Below, piece after piece: positions 48,924 to 61,319 of a stretch of 64,000 nucleotides of DNA. The notes under the pieces are model-generated. The model ran no database searches. It saw nothing but the letters and a program-made list of their open reading frames with translations, and was not told the origin of the DNA. The position numbers and the translations under genes are program-made. The stretch's first letter is position 1, and each line of letters begins with the position of its first letter. This DNA comes from Hemibagrus wyckioides (lineage: Eukaryota > Chordata > Actinopteri > Siluriformes > Bagridae). The stretch lies in contig NC_080726.1 of NCBI RefSeq assembly GCF_019097595.1, positions 16,405,705 through 16,469,704 of the forward strand, given 5' to 3'.

Positions 48924-49699
48924 TGTTGCAGGGTAGTTAGACCCTCCCAGTAGTGATGCCACAGTATTGGTAGCCTATTAGCAGCCACAGGTGTGTATAA
49001 AGGGCTGGTTTGCATCAGTCAGGTGTGCGCCCTTCTCATGTGCTTGCCTGCGTATGGTTGTTTGCAGTTTGTCTAGTCACATCATGGTTTGCCTTATCAT
49101 GGGTCAGTTACTTCGTATGTACCTGTAAGGTAAGCATTATAGCAGCATAGATTAGTATTTTTCTATGTTTGTTAATGTTAGCATCTTTGTATCAATCATA
49201 GTCATATGTGAAGTAATCTAATTTACAGCTTGTGTGTTGTTAGGCTGCCTATTTGACTGAACTCTTGTTCCCAAACTGTCGGCATCATCCTCGCGTTTTA
49301 CACTGTTCATATGGTTACCGGCTCTGCTTTGGTGTGGCGGACGGCTGTATTATCTAGTACGTTCTCATTAGTATCACCTCTGGGCCTCTATACGGTGTGG
49401 CGTCCATGCTGGTTTCGTTAAGTTTTTGCCTGTGTTGCCCGGTATGATCAACAGCAATTGGAATCATGATCATTTTAAGCTAGATATTGCTTTGGTTTTT
49501 TTATTTATAAAGGTTATTTGTTTGTGATAATAAAGCTTATATTTTTGTATCCACATCTCTTGCCCATCCCTTGTAAGAATGTTGAACCTGTGCCCTTTTT
49601 TTACATAGTTAAGGGTGTGTAGTGTTCCCTGGTCATAAATTCCAGGGTGGCGTAGTCGATTCTTAGATATGTAGTATTCATTTTCACCACCCTGTCACA
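48924..49699. mobile_element. Solo LTR with 4-bp target duplication, intron 27 of copy 2
   Basis: Ends TGTTGCAGGGTAG and CACCCTGTCACA form a short imperfect inverted repeat with TG...CA termini. CTTA occurs directly before (48920-48923) and after (49700-49703). Inside are TATAAAGGG (about 48997) and AATAAAGC (about 49530), i.e. promoter and poly(A) signals in plus orientation. No internal retroelement sequence remains, as expected after LTR-LTR recombination. Confidence 0.9.
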
Positions 49700-50799
49700 C
49701 TTATAGGTGGCATTCCACTTGTGCTTTGTACCTCAAACAGAAAGTATGATTCACACTAATAGCATATAATAATATAATAGCAAATAAGCTTGAACAGATC
49801 ACCTGCTTGCTAGATAGCTAGCTATATACATCTAAGCTGTAAGACATGAATATCTCTTTAATGAGACATTCTAGAGACAATGTCTTCCACAAATCAATAA
49901 ACCACTCTTTTACATCCCATATGTCTATGTTTTGCCAGTGTCCCTATCATAATGTGGATTTGTGCAATCCTATTCTGTCCTCTAATTAAGCAGGTGTTAT
50001 AGCTGCATTTTAGCTTGATGTCAGTCTTTGGACACAAGACCACTAATCTTCACTCCCAACCAAAGAAATTTTCTTCTACTTGGAAATATTGTATCATATA
50101 ATTTTAAATGATAAAGAAAATCAATTATCACTGATTTATTTGGTCAATCAACTTGAAACAGAGGTCATTTTAGATACTGCACATCTTCAGAAAAGCATGA
50201 ATTTTCAAACCCTTAGAATCTTGTGAGGGTTGAATAATTTTAAGTACAACTGTATGTAGGTTTTTGATATTTCCTTATCCTTTACAGTATACTAACATAC
50301 TAAATAAATTAGGTTATGACGCCTCAAATATTACAGAGCGTATTATGTTTGTCCTGCTATGCCACTATTTTATATTTATGTTACAAATTATTCTACTTAT
50401 TCCATACCTCAACAATAGCAACATTATCCAAATCTTTTAGTAGCTGCTCCCGAATTTCCTTCTCTCCAGACAGACTGAAAGTGTAGGCCAAGAGCACAGT
50501 GGTGTAGGTGTTTGTCAGGTTATGAATAGAAGATTTTAGGCACAACAGCCCTTTATTCACAACAGGATCCTGCAATACAAGCATAAATAATACTAAATAA
50601 GAACCACAATAGTTTGGAAAGTTAAGAAAACTTTCAGTTTCATAAGTTTTATTATGGCTTTCATTCAGCTTTATTGTGACTTTATTTTTACCATGCCTCC
50701 CTACTTTTGAGTGTCATTTTGAAAGCAAAATGTAAAATTGTATCATGCTCTTACTGTAATGCCCAATTCAAGGAATGCTGCAGTGATGTAGGCAGTAAT

Positions 50800-52243
50800 T
50801 AGGGCTGTGTATCGTTCAAAAATTTCCGATATCAATACCTTGACTTTGATACCGGTTCCTGAACGATACTTTTTTCGATACCAATTTATCATTTTATTTA
50901 AATGAAATCCATTTTAACAAAAGTATATTACACATTACCTCAGAGAAACTTGGTTTTATTTTTTGTCAGGTTGTTGACTTTTTCTTATTATACAGATTCA
51001 AAGACTCTCCTGAGCCACTCCACAAGGAAACAAAAAAGCACAAATGAACAAAATATAACCAACACAATACACAACCCTGACCCCAATACACAGTTTTAAG
51101 TCAATACCTGTTGCTTACTACTGCTTAAGATCTTTAAATAACTCATCTTCTTCAAAAAAAATTAACGTCTGCTTTTTCAGGAGACAGACAAGCTCGCTCC
51201 TGACTAATAATGTCCGCAGAGGTAGAAAATTTACCTTTAACAATAAAGTTTGTGACTGCTCTGTGGCATTCATCTTGCTTTTCTTCTTCATTTTTCCTTT
51301 TTCTGCCAGTGTGAACGGATTAACACTTAATTGTCTCCTAATTCCTGGGTCAGCAGGAGCAGAGGCTATAACATTAATGTAAGGGGAGAGGGAGAAAATA
51401 AAACTGTCAATGCAGTCAACCTTAAGGATAAGCACGCTTTAACAACATAAATACTTTAATGTGAGTTAAACGTGATCTGTTTCTATTAACCTAACATTTT
51501 TAGCATAGATTTAGCTATCTATCTATAGCCATCCAAACAAAATCAAACGTTACGTTGGTCACTATATAACGTTAGTACGAAGTCACCGCGCACAGAAAGA
51601 AACATAAATAGATGCATGTAGCACTACAAGTTAGCCAACTTTGTTTGCTAGTTTGCTAAAAGTTAAGCTTACCTGTCGGAGTCCCAGTCATAACGCTGCT
51701 GTCTTCATCGGTAGTTTTGGAGGAGAGCCCGTGTAGTGGGCATGTCGAAGAAGGCTCCGGGGCAGAAAAACACAGAGAGGATGACTGCATTGGCTGTCTT
51801 CTTGCAGTCGAAGATGGAGCAACTTTCTGCTCTTATGTTTATTCCGTGCACGATTAAGTGCTTCATCAGATTTGACATGTTGCCGGTCTTGGCAGCAATT
51901 ATTTTGTTCCAAATGTTGCATCGCATGCTGTTGTCATAGAGCTTGGTGAAATACAGCCACACTTTCGACCTTTTCCACATGTTTTAAACACGTCGGGGTT
52001 AGGATGATTGCACACAACAGCCTCATGTGTGAACTGCGTCTCTGGGCATAACCGGTGGCCTCGCTACAGCCAGCGGTTGATTTAGGCATGACAAGCATGC
52101 TGCATGCTTATTGGCTCACTGACAAGATTAAACCCTTAGGTATCAAAATTTCATACAGAACAAAAAGACATTTTTCGATACTCTATAGTATCGAGGCAAT
52201 TCGGTCGGTGATTAAAAAGTATCGAATTCGATACCCAGCCCTA
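50800..52243 (-). mobile_element. hAT transposon inserted in exon 26 of A2M copy 2
   Basis: Terminal inverted repeats TAGGGCTGTGTATCG and, inverted, TAGGGCTGGGTATCG. The 8-bp GCAGTAAT lies on both sides (50792-50799 and 52244-52251) and is part of the A2M exon, which reads through once the element is ignored. Minus-strand pieces of a ZBED-type transposase remain: a BED finger (SKVWLYFTKLYDNSMRCNIW, AAKTGNMSNLMKHLIVHG) at about 51840-51975, and a C-terminal fragment at about 51120-51320. The middle, with the catalytic core, is deleted. Confidence 0.95.
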
Positions 52244-52564
52244 GCAGTAATGGTCACTTCATCATTTACACCACCCTGTAATATATGAAAATGATTCACA
52301 CATAAAATAGAAATTTAGTAAATGTATATGTAAATATGTTTTTTAATATGGACAGCCTTAGAAAAAGACATACCTTCATTCTATTATTGAACAAATTTCC
52401 CTGTTGTATAAAACAGCCATCTGATCTCTGCATAACTATGAGCCATTGCTTTGCACTGTTAATGATGTCTGGATCAATAAAGATGAAATGTTTTGCTTTG
52501 CCAAAAGTGCTCAACACGAAAGCAGTTAATCTGGTGGTGGGAATTTATTTGTATCTCCACTTTA

Positions 52565-53530
52565 GTGGAGAGTGCTGACAGCTTGCCATCTAAGTTTCCT
52601 GAAGATCTGTGTGTTATGCTGGAGTGGGACTTAGCAGCGGGGAATACACTATACAGACACGATTGAATACAGAGGATTATATTTAGACTACCTTATTGAA
52701 ACTGAAGCTGGGAGCTAGACTCCACTCTGCTGACTGAATATAAAAGCAATCACATTTTAGGTTGCAAAATGTATGATGTTATGGTGAATGTTGGCTGTAT
52801 CCAAAACAAAGCGTACATTTTCTCCTGCACCTTAATGCCCAAAGTTACAGATGAAGGAGACATTAGGAGAAGAGACATTTCTCCGTCAACCTCATGGATA
52901 GCAGTAAGAAATACCAACCCATTCATGTCTCTGAAAGAGATGTTTATAAAACAAAATATTTTGCCATCATTATATATCAGACCAGATCAAGCTAATTCTA
53001 AAGTCAACTGCATTGTGCAAGTCTGTGCTGGATAAGGCTTGCTGGCTTTACAGAATGTTATCTCTTTAATACAGATCCATTCAATTGATTAGAGGCTGTC
53101 ATGATATGGCATGGAACAATCTGGACTTGTTTTCAGACACTACTGAACCTGAAGTTGGGCATGGATCCACATCAAAAAGGGCGATCATTTCATATACATG
53201 AGTTCCTGCTCTTCACACTCTTATTTCCAGGGATCCACCAGGCCATCCACATAAGTGGATATAGAATTACTTTATTATATAGTCTAATATAATACACAGC
53301 CAAAGCAATCTCTTTTACAAAGATGTTACTGCAAGAAACTCATGGAGAAATATTTTGTCACTTTAGTCTTAATGGTTGACTATTGCAAGTGGAAAGGTAT
53401 GCATATCTGCATTCCCTAAATAAATGATTAGTTAATTAGCACTGCCAATAATGCATTTAAACACCAACATTCTTTATTTATTTAAAATATACATTTATAC
53501 TGCAAATTTTTTCTGTAATGTTTTATCTCT
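52565..53530. other. Copy 2 intron between exons 22 and 25, thioester exons missing
   Basis: In copy 1 this interval holds exons 23 and 24. Here the sequence passes from the exon 25 acceptor directly into DNA matching copy 1 intron 22 (GCTGACAGCTTGCCAT, about 52572 versus 13108). I found no thioester motif on either strand. The remainder to 53530 is AT-rich intron. Confidence 0.75.
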
Positions 53531-55194
53531 TTACCAAGCACTGAAACAGAAGCTCGTGCTGATCCCTCTATTACATCCTCAGGAAGAGTCAGCTCCAATT
53601 CCTCTGAAACACTGTTGCCTGTAAGTGAAAGGAAGGACATCTCTATATTTACCTAGTGGTACTGTTGGCACCAGTTTTATGCAATTGTGAACAATGAGAA
53701 ATAAATCAGCTGTTTATATGTGTAAATCTAACCTTGTGGGCATAATAACCAGCTTAGGCTCTTTGTCTTTTCAGTTCCTTCAGCCTATATGAGAATAGAT
53801 TAGACTTAGAAACAATTAGAAGCAATTAGACTAAGCATATATTTTCTGATACGATGATTTTCCAATTGCTGACCTGTACAATAAAGCTTCATGTAACTGT
53901 GTCAATACGGCCTCTCTCTGGAACACACTCTTACAATCTCATTATCACACACAGTCTGAGATTGTTCTGCCTCTGCACTCACTGTAACATTCAGGACTCC
54001 TGTAGCATAATAAGTTCATCAATTCTCAAAAATATAATGCAATAAATATATGAAAAAATTTAAACATATGTCTCAGCTGAAAAGGTTTAAAGTCCCACCA
54101 AGCACAGAGGGAATTAGAGTTTGAATGTCTTTCTTCCATTTTCACACAGGCAGGATGAATACTTGTCATCAGAAGATGGCTCCAGAGTGTATTCTAGGGA
54201 AGAGGCTGGAGTCACTTTAACCTGTCAGTGAGACACAGTGGATAAATTTACTGTGCATCTCAAATGTGACAATATTTGTGAAAATGAAATCTTGGTTTTA
54301 CAGTACCATAATGCATTTCAAAAGATAATTGAAGACAGTGGCCTTCAGCTCAAAAACCTCCACCCGGATAATGGAGTAGGGCAATGAGAGCTCCAGGAAG
54401 AAGGGCTGAAACACAGTGAGCTGAACAGGAGGAGCCAGACCCAGACCACTAGATGATACGCAGAAAGCCTCTGTCTCCCAGGTGGTGATAGTGTCAGGAA
54501 CAGTGACAGGAAGCGGTACTGATCCAGAGTCTCTGTGAAAAAAACCCCCCACTAATCTTTATACATCATATAGTTATTATAGTTCAAATTTAAAACAAAA
54601 ATGTAATATGTTTATTCACTAACCCAACTTCAAGAAGTTGCCATATCCAAGTTTCTGGAAAGAATTTACGAACTGTCTTGATGGGTTCATATCTGTCATG
54701 ATATCCTACTAATGCCACTGGTTCAGGAAAATTGGTCCTGTATGCAACTTCAAATCAGCAAAAATATGAAAAATTAACAGAACTCATACAACAGATGGTA
54801 TATCTGTGAGAACTATGTATTTACAAAGCTCATTATGTGTATATTATCAGAATTACGGGTATCTTATCCTATCATTACCATGTACTGGAGTACTAGATTT
54901 AATTCTACTGCAGTTTATCTAACATATATAAGTAAAATTATGTATTTTTTGAACTTAATAAGATCCTAGGTGTACCATATAGATGTTCAAAATGATACTG
55001 CATGCCTTTGTACAGCAAACAATGAGGTTATCTAACAGCCAAATTTGTTGCCATCTTCAGCCCCACTCCCTGTTAGGTAATAATACATCATAGTGTCATC
55101 CATGTAGTACACCACTGATCAGTGAACCAAAAGCACTTAGTTTCAAACAAATGTACTATTCAAGTATTAAACAAAATACACATGGCATTTTTAC

Positions 55195-55325
55195 TATACA
55201 TTTACAATTTTGACATTTGGCAGATGCCCTTATCCAGAGCCACTTATGTTTTTCTATCTCATGGGACTCAACAACCTTCCGATCAGTAGGCCAACACCTT
55301 AACCAGTAAGCTATAACACTCTTGT
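55195..55325 (-). mobile_element. tRNA-derived SINE (HAmo/V-SINE-like), intron 15 of copy 2
   Basis: Reading the minus strand: tRNA-like head TAGCTTACTGGTTAAGG (A box) and GGTTGTTGAGTCCC (B box), then the tail CTGGATAAGGGCATCTGCCA. The middle is short, so the copy is deleted or a compact subfamily. Confidence 0.65.
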
Positions 55326-57072
55326 TATAGTCTAGATTTGTATTCCTAATTTAATAATATTCAAATTATTTTGACATAACATTCAAAATTTTAAAACCAC
55401 CCAGTCCATTACCTTTAATGTATCGTATACATGGTCAACCCGTATACGATAGGGATAATCTGATACCAATGTCACTGGCAACAAATTAAATATCTACAAA
55501 ACATATAATCAAAAATGATTTCATTTCATATAATTTCGTATATCTCATAAAATACATATGTGTAGTTCACTTGAACCTGAATATGTAAGCTTAGTGCATG
55601 GAAGATTTTATTAACATGAAGGACAAGACAGAATCAGTCTGTTTTATTCACACATTGAATACCAGATGAACCACTGGAGATCTCAGATTTCACTGATTTC
55701 TTGCAATGAAAAATAAGTATGTGCAGCCTAACTGTTATACATCACAACTGTTGAGACCTTCAGGATTTCTATCCTAGACAAATAGTTCCTAAAGAGTTTT
55801 ATTAAAATTAGACATTAGAAATTAGACAGTACAATTCATTACATCCTAATTTTACCTTGTCAGCGTTTAGGCGGTTTCCAGATTCCAAGAGGAACACACT
55901 CTGATCTATTGCACTGAGGCCACACAATGATCCAGGATGAGCTGAAACATCAAGATTGTTCTTCTCACCTGGAACTGCCTTGGAGGGAGAGAACTGTAGC
56001 GAAACCTGGAGTCCATGATGAAAAAAGTTTAAACAGGGCAATCATAATAATTGAATGATTATAAAAAAGTTCATAATGATGGTGCTAACATTACCTTATT
56101 TCTGAAACATTTTTCAATTTCAAAGTTCTTGCTAGCAGAAATGATGTTCTCACTGGGCAGGACAGAGTACACTACAACCTGCACTACAGGAGCTAGCTCA
56201 ACATGAACAGATAGGTTAAATGAGACTTTTCCTTTTCTGACACCCGTAGACTCTTCCACTTCAACAGTCTCATGCCCATGATGGACTATGGCTCCTTTAG
56301 ATAAGACCTGAACCAGAGAGAGAAAAAATATAATAATTGTCCAGTGTGTTTTATTTAGAGTTACTGCAAGATAGATAATGCGGGTGGCAGATAGCGATGC
56401 AGCTGTCTGAAAAATAAAAAAAATATTATGGCATGTACTTACCATGTATAGAATATCAGTGCTGTAATTTTCAGCAGTTTCCCCAACAATATAGTAGTTA
56501 ATGGTTATGGGAATTTCAGCACCACATTTAAATGGTTCCTCTGAGCTCTCTATTGAGAGTTCACTGAAAACTGGACTGTAAGGTGTAGCAGGTTGGAGCA
56601 GCTGTATACGTTTTTCTGCAGTTGAAAAGAATGGTGTTTTGTATGGGTGGTATTTTTCCTCTGGATAGACACTTGCCTAGATAACAGTGAAAAAGGAACA
56701 ATAATATCAATAAAAATTTGCTTTACTGCATGATGGTGTACTAAAGATTGATATCTTGTTCTTTCTTTTCTTTTCCTTTTTTGAGTTATTTTGTCATAAC
56801 CTACCCTCAATAATATTTCTGTTTTAGGATGTTCAGGTGAAGGGACTGAGGAGTTTGCCATACCATTACTATCTGTAGTAAGATTGAGTAGTTGCGTTCG
56901 TGACCACCGTTCACCTTCTGAAAGATACACCTTCTTGTTTGGAATTGGTGTTCCACTGTAGGTAGTAACTTTAATCTAATTAAGGAAAAAATAATTATTA
57001 TCATAGTCCTGTCAAACATTGTAAACAATTTTAAAGGAAAAAAAAAACAACACACAAAAACACCTGGCAGAA

Positions 57073-57121
57073 GCACACCTCAACCACTGCTTGACCAGAT
57101 ACTGGTTGTCCATATGTGTAC
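57073..57121 (-). repeat. Exon 8 sequence duplicated onto the end of exon 10 (copy 2)
   Basis: About 48 bp match the start of exon 8 (57650-57603) with one difference, 38 bp of it exact (GACCAGATACTGGTTGTCC and flanks). The join falls exactly where exon 10 should end and exon 8 begins. Reading exon 10 through the join leads to a stop; a weak GTACAC donor at the join could still be used. Confidence 0.85.
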
Positions 57122-57717
57122 TCTTCCTTCAATAGCTTTTTCCCGTTGAAAGTTTTTTGGTGAATCAAGGATTTCCACTTTACCAATTTGGAAAGTAAGT
57201 CTTATCCTATCAGATTTTACTATGAAATTATCTAAGCAAAAGGAAACAAAATGCAGTATGATATTATGAAATACAAACAAAAATTGTGTTAAAGTATAAT
57301 AATAGATTAGTATAACAATGAATCAGTCTATTAATAGCTATTTCTTATCTTTGTTTTAGGGATCTGTTACTGACTCACCTGTTCCTTCCTCTGTAAGTGT
57401 AACAGAAAGTTGAAGTTGATCATCAAATCTGTATTCAAATTCATTATTCATGAAGGTTGATATATTGATGACAAGAAGTGCACAGCCAGTCAGACCCATA
57501 TATGTGAAAACCCAACAACAAATGGTGTGAATTATCACTAAAGATAGAAATGATTTTTAATTGAATGTAACACACTCATAATAATGCTGCCAAAATTGCC
57601 GGCACACCTTAACCACTGCTTGACCAGATACTGGTTGTCCATATGTGTACCTTCATTTCATAGAGTTTCAATACAATGCACATAAATCCGATGTATGACA
57701 TTCAGCATGAAAGACAA

Positions 57718-58039
57718 ACATCCCACATAGCAGATATGTCTGGGCCAGATCTGGCATTAAGCCAGCACTGCTGGCTAAGTTCTGCCATGGCAAGTGGTAT
57801 GTCAACCAGATGCGGACCAGGTCTGGCAGTGATGACACTGTTTATATGATGGCAAGCCAGATGTGGCCCAGTTATGTTTTGGTTTATGTGGTGTGGCCCA
57901 TTGCTGGCCCATGTCTGGCCCGCCTCTGGCAAACCAGATTTGGTCCACCAAAGGGCCGTCATTCTTTGTGGTATGAGGGCCGAGTGTAAATGCATTGTGT
58001 GGGCCAGATCTGGGCCAGACCTGTTTTGCTATCTGGGAT
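57718..58039. mobile_element. MITE with TCCCACATAGCA termini, intron 7 of copy 2
   Basis: Left end TCCCACATAGCAGATATGTC and inverted right end TCCCAGATAGCAAAACAGGT, followed on both sides by GGGCCAGATCTGG-type phrases. No coding frame. Absent from the matching intron of copy 1, so it arrived after the duplication or was lost there. Confidence 0.8.
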
Positions 58040-59173
58040 CATATACACATGTGCTAAATACTCAGCTATGTGAACTAGTTTTTGAGGAAAAAAAAAAAAA
58101 GAAACTTACTTTCCACAAACTTCTAGCTTTACTTCCTCTTCACCAATGCTGTGTTCTTCTGGTGCTTTTAATGTAACCTCGAACTTGGGTAAAACTAATC
58201 AGATGCAGATTATAATCACAGTGACTTAGGTATGAATACATCTTTATAAGCAAAAACTACTATACTATTACTATACTTTTCCACTTTAAATTGGTGTGTG
58301 ATCAATCTGTCTCCAATCTCAGCATGTAACTGATATTCTCCCTGTGGAGCTTCAGCATTTAGCTCATGAGAAAGCTGCAGTATCAGACCTGGCGAGGACA
58401 CATTTGTCCACTGACCAATCCTGTTCCCATGATTATCCTGTTTGGTTTCACAAAAGATATATATTTATAAGAAACACTTATAGACAAAACCATACAAATG
58501 AACAAAGCTGTCATAAAATATGTAATGTTGAGTAGGATTCCATATTACCTGAAGAAACACTGTGCTGTACTGTGGAGTTAAAGGCAATGCTTAAAATGTT
58601 GTAATTTTTAAAATAAAACAATCAAACCACATTAAATTTAACACATTATGACAATGTGATGCAACACATTACAAGCAAGAAAGCTATGGTTTATTCTTTC
58701 ATAAACAGATTTTGCATAACTGAAAAAAGCTACACAGAGATGGGAGCAACAATGGTCTGTTGTTTTGTAAACTGACAGTAAAACTCTCTTCTTACCTTTT
58801 GTTTAAGTGGGAGTAAATAAGAATCCATAGTGACAACTCTGAAATTCACTGTTAAAAAACAAGAGTAATGTGATGTTTTGAGCTGTATCATCACTAACCT
58901 TTATAAAGTTAAAATGAAATTTGTGAGGCATACTGTAGGAATTAGTCACCTGTTTGGCCTGGATTGTAGATGGCTTTATCGGTCTGGATAAAAGTCAATG
59001 TATCATAGGATTTAAACATTACTCTCCTTTCTTCTGTCATCTTAAAACATTCCCCTTTGACCTCTACTCTGATCTTTTGCACTGATTCACCCTCAACCTG
59101 TGGAGCCTGTGAAGATGAATTCCATAATAAACCACCTCCTCAATCTTTTATAATGCATTATTTTATATGCATA

Positions 59174-59199
59174 GTGTGTGTGTATGTGTGTGTGTGTGC
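59174..59199 (+). repeat. (GT)n microsatellite
   Basis: About twelve GT units in intron 2 of copy 2. It sits beside a short inverted pair (GGCCATCACACCCC at 59210 and GGGTGTGATGGTC at 59286) that resembles Tc1-type ends. Confidence 0.85.
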
Positions 59200-60224
59200 A
59201 TCAACACCTGGCCATCACACCCCAAAGTGTTGTCAAAAAAAACCCAAGCTACTGGAGAGCCTTCAGATGTTCAAAAAGCACATTCGGGTGTGATGGTCAG
59301 TTGTCTACATACTTCAGGTAGAGATACAATTGCTGACTTCAAAATTAAAGCAGTGAAGATCCTTTTCCACTGTCTCTTGAAAAAGAGTCCTACTCTGGTT
59401 GCCATCAACCAGATAAACATCCATTTGCAGAGTCTCATTAGGCTTCAGAAGACTCGCACAGAATGTTACATGAGAGCCAGACTCTATTACTGCAGGAAAT
59501 GTTACCATGAAATATCTAAAGACAAACATTAATGTTTATTTTTCAATTTGTTCTTATGTAATCTGTTAAAATATAAACGAGTTATATAAGGTAACTACCG
59601 TAGCCAGATTACATCAGTAGTTTGAGTAAAATCTTAGCTAACTTAACCATACACAGCTCAACAATCAATACTGTTGCAAAAGTATATACAAAGTGCATTA
59701 AGGTACACTGACCTATGTACCTATCTGCAGTTCGCAGTCATTGTGATCTGTGTAAGTTAAAAATTCACTAATATATAATATCATGCAGCCAAACTTACAC
59801 AACTTAGACAAAATAGTATAACACAGCATGACTGTCTAAAACACTTGAAAACCAAGGCCCTTTTTTCAGTATTAAGATATACTACAGATATACATAAGTA
59901 GCAATGTGCAGTGGTGTTGTTGTGTAAGATCTTGAAACATTAACAATTTCTTCAATGCCCCTGAACTGATGAAATTAGGTATTGACAAATAAAGGTAATG
60001 AATTGGTGATTCATTGTGTCAACCGCTGGGGCTTTAACTGGTGGGGCTCAGTCAAATGGCTTCAGAGTAAAAGCTGTTCAGTGTCATTGATCTTCTATTG
60101 TTATTGCTCCAGCAGTGTTGATTGTGGTTGACAGCGTGAAGAATTTGACTGAAGAATTTGTTTAGGTAATGTGTAATTTATTTTGTACCCTGAATGTTCT
60201 GAAAATGTTTTCTAAAAAAGTTAT

Positions 60225-60570
60225 TGTCAGGAACAGCTGGACCTTGGAAGCCTGCTTCTTTGTGTGTCTTTTGTTACGCCCTTCCTATTGTTCCTATCCT
60301 GATTGTGTCACCTGTATCCCATTAGCCCTAATGTCTACCCCTATAAATAGGGATCCTTGTGTTTGTGTCCTTGTCCATGATTGTTATCTGTACCGTGGTT
60401 TCTGTTGGGGTTTTGTTTGCTAGGTTCCATGTCCAAGCTAAGGTCTAGGTTTTGTTTTGTTTAGTTAACCACGCTATGTCTTGTGTTACGTTTGTTTCCC
60501 TATGTCGCGTCTTAAATGTAATAAAAGCAGTGCTTCGCTGAATCCTGCGCATGGGTCTCATTACACCGTG
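60225..60570 (+). mobile_element. LTR fragment in intron 1 of A2M copy 2
   Basis: From TGTCAGGAACAGCTGGACC to about CTCATTACA: it has TATAAATAGGG (60341), GT-rich downstream sequence and AATAAAAGC (60521), the order of U3-R-U5 signals. A GC-rich stretch to 60640 may be leader. No coding sequence follows. Confidence 0.55.
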
Positions 60571-61207
60571 TGCCGGCGTGCGCGCACACACCACGGGCGT
60601 CTGGGGTCGAGCCCCGCATAGGGCGGGGGTCCCAGACCTTAGTTATATTAATCTACATGTGTATCATAATGGATGTTATTGTGTATGTTATATGTGTACA
60701 CAATGTTGGATGTTATATGTGTAAATTGTTAATGCCAATTAATTTATCATTTAAAAACCAAACAGTTTGTTTCAGTCATTTTTGTTGTTAACACAGTCCT
60801 TGTTCGCACTAGTTACTGGAGCTCTTTAGAAAGTTATGTATTGTGTGTTCTTTCAGCTATTTTGCTACCTATATTAATTTTAGCTGCTTTTCTAAATTAA
60901 TTGTCAAATCCAAAATGCAAATATAGTAAAATAAAATACACAATTTCTAACATTTTCCTAGAAACAATTTAAGTGTTTTTATATATATATATTTTAAATA
61001 TTAACACACAGTAGTCACACAGTAAGCTCTGCAATCTGACAGAGTTTATCACAACAATGTAAAGTTGTATGATACTTATGGTCCTGAAGTTTGTCCATAG
61101 ACAGACAGAAAGAGGAAGGTGGCTAACAGCAGCCTTCTCCTTATGTGGACCTCACTGAACACCATGATGAAGTTCATCACCACTGCCAACATGTAAATTA
61201 CAAATGC

Positions 61208-61252
61208 CTTTTTAAACCTATCTGCACTCATAAACTCATTAATGATTAACCA
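61208..61252 (-). promoter_or_regulatory. A2M copy 2 proximal promoter: HNF1-like palindrome and TATA-like box
   Basis: Minus strand GGTTAATCATTAATG (61251-61237) fits the HNF1 consensus closely; TTTAAAAAGG (about 61216-61207) is TATA-like. Spacing to the start codon equals that of copy 1. Confidence 0.65.
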
Positions 61253-61319
61253 CTTTGAGCAATCTGACTGCATTGCAAACTTCTGCCATAAGCAAAAATG
61301 TATTAACATTTTGTAGGTT

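Larger units (their letters stand above)
47618..61165 (-). pseudogene. a2m-like pseudogene: Alpha-2-macroglobulin-like pseudogene (copy 2)
   Basis: Exons 1-22 and 25-30 of A2M are recognisable on the minus strand: 61165-61080, 59515-59338, 59106-58950, 58848-58796, 58569-58549, 58437-58272, 58194-58110, about 57650-57570, 57500-57379, 57231-57122, 56975-56805, 56676-56443, 56307-56095, 56005-55856, 55493-55413, 55069-54976, 54747-54624, 54532-54307, 54221-54099, 53999-53874, 53784-53733, 53618-53535, 52530-52374, 52275-50755 (split by a hAT), 50569-50408, 48866-48677, 48100-47924, 47739-47618. Lesions: exon 1 donor AT instead of GT; exon 9 acceptor AT instead of AG; exon 10 fused to exon 8 sequence; TAA in exon 16 (55030-55028); 4-bp loss with TAA in exon 19 and 4-bp gain in exon 20; exons 23-24 (thioester) missing; hAT in exon 26; 1-nt loss in exon 27; 39-nt loss in exon 29; exons 31-34 missing. 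Between-copy identity is high in coding parts, so duplication is moderately recent. Confidence 0.9.

Noticed and set aside
50755..52275. Exon 26 of copy 2 as two separate exons with a real intron
   Set aside because: The interval has hAT inverted termini and an 8-bp target duplication, not GT/AG ends.
61078..61085. AT at the exon 1 donor of copy 2 as a U12-type AT-AC intron
   Set aside because: U12 AT-AC donors read ATATCCTT; here it is ATAAGT, i.e. the normal GTAAGT with one base changed.
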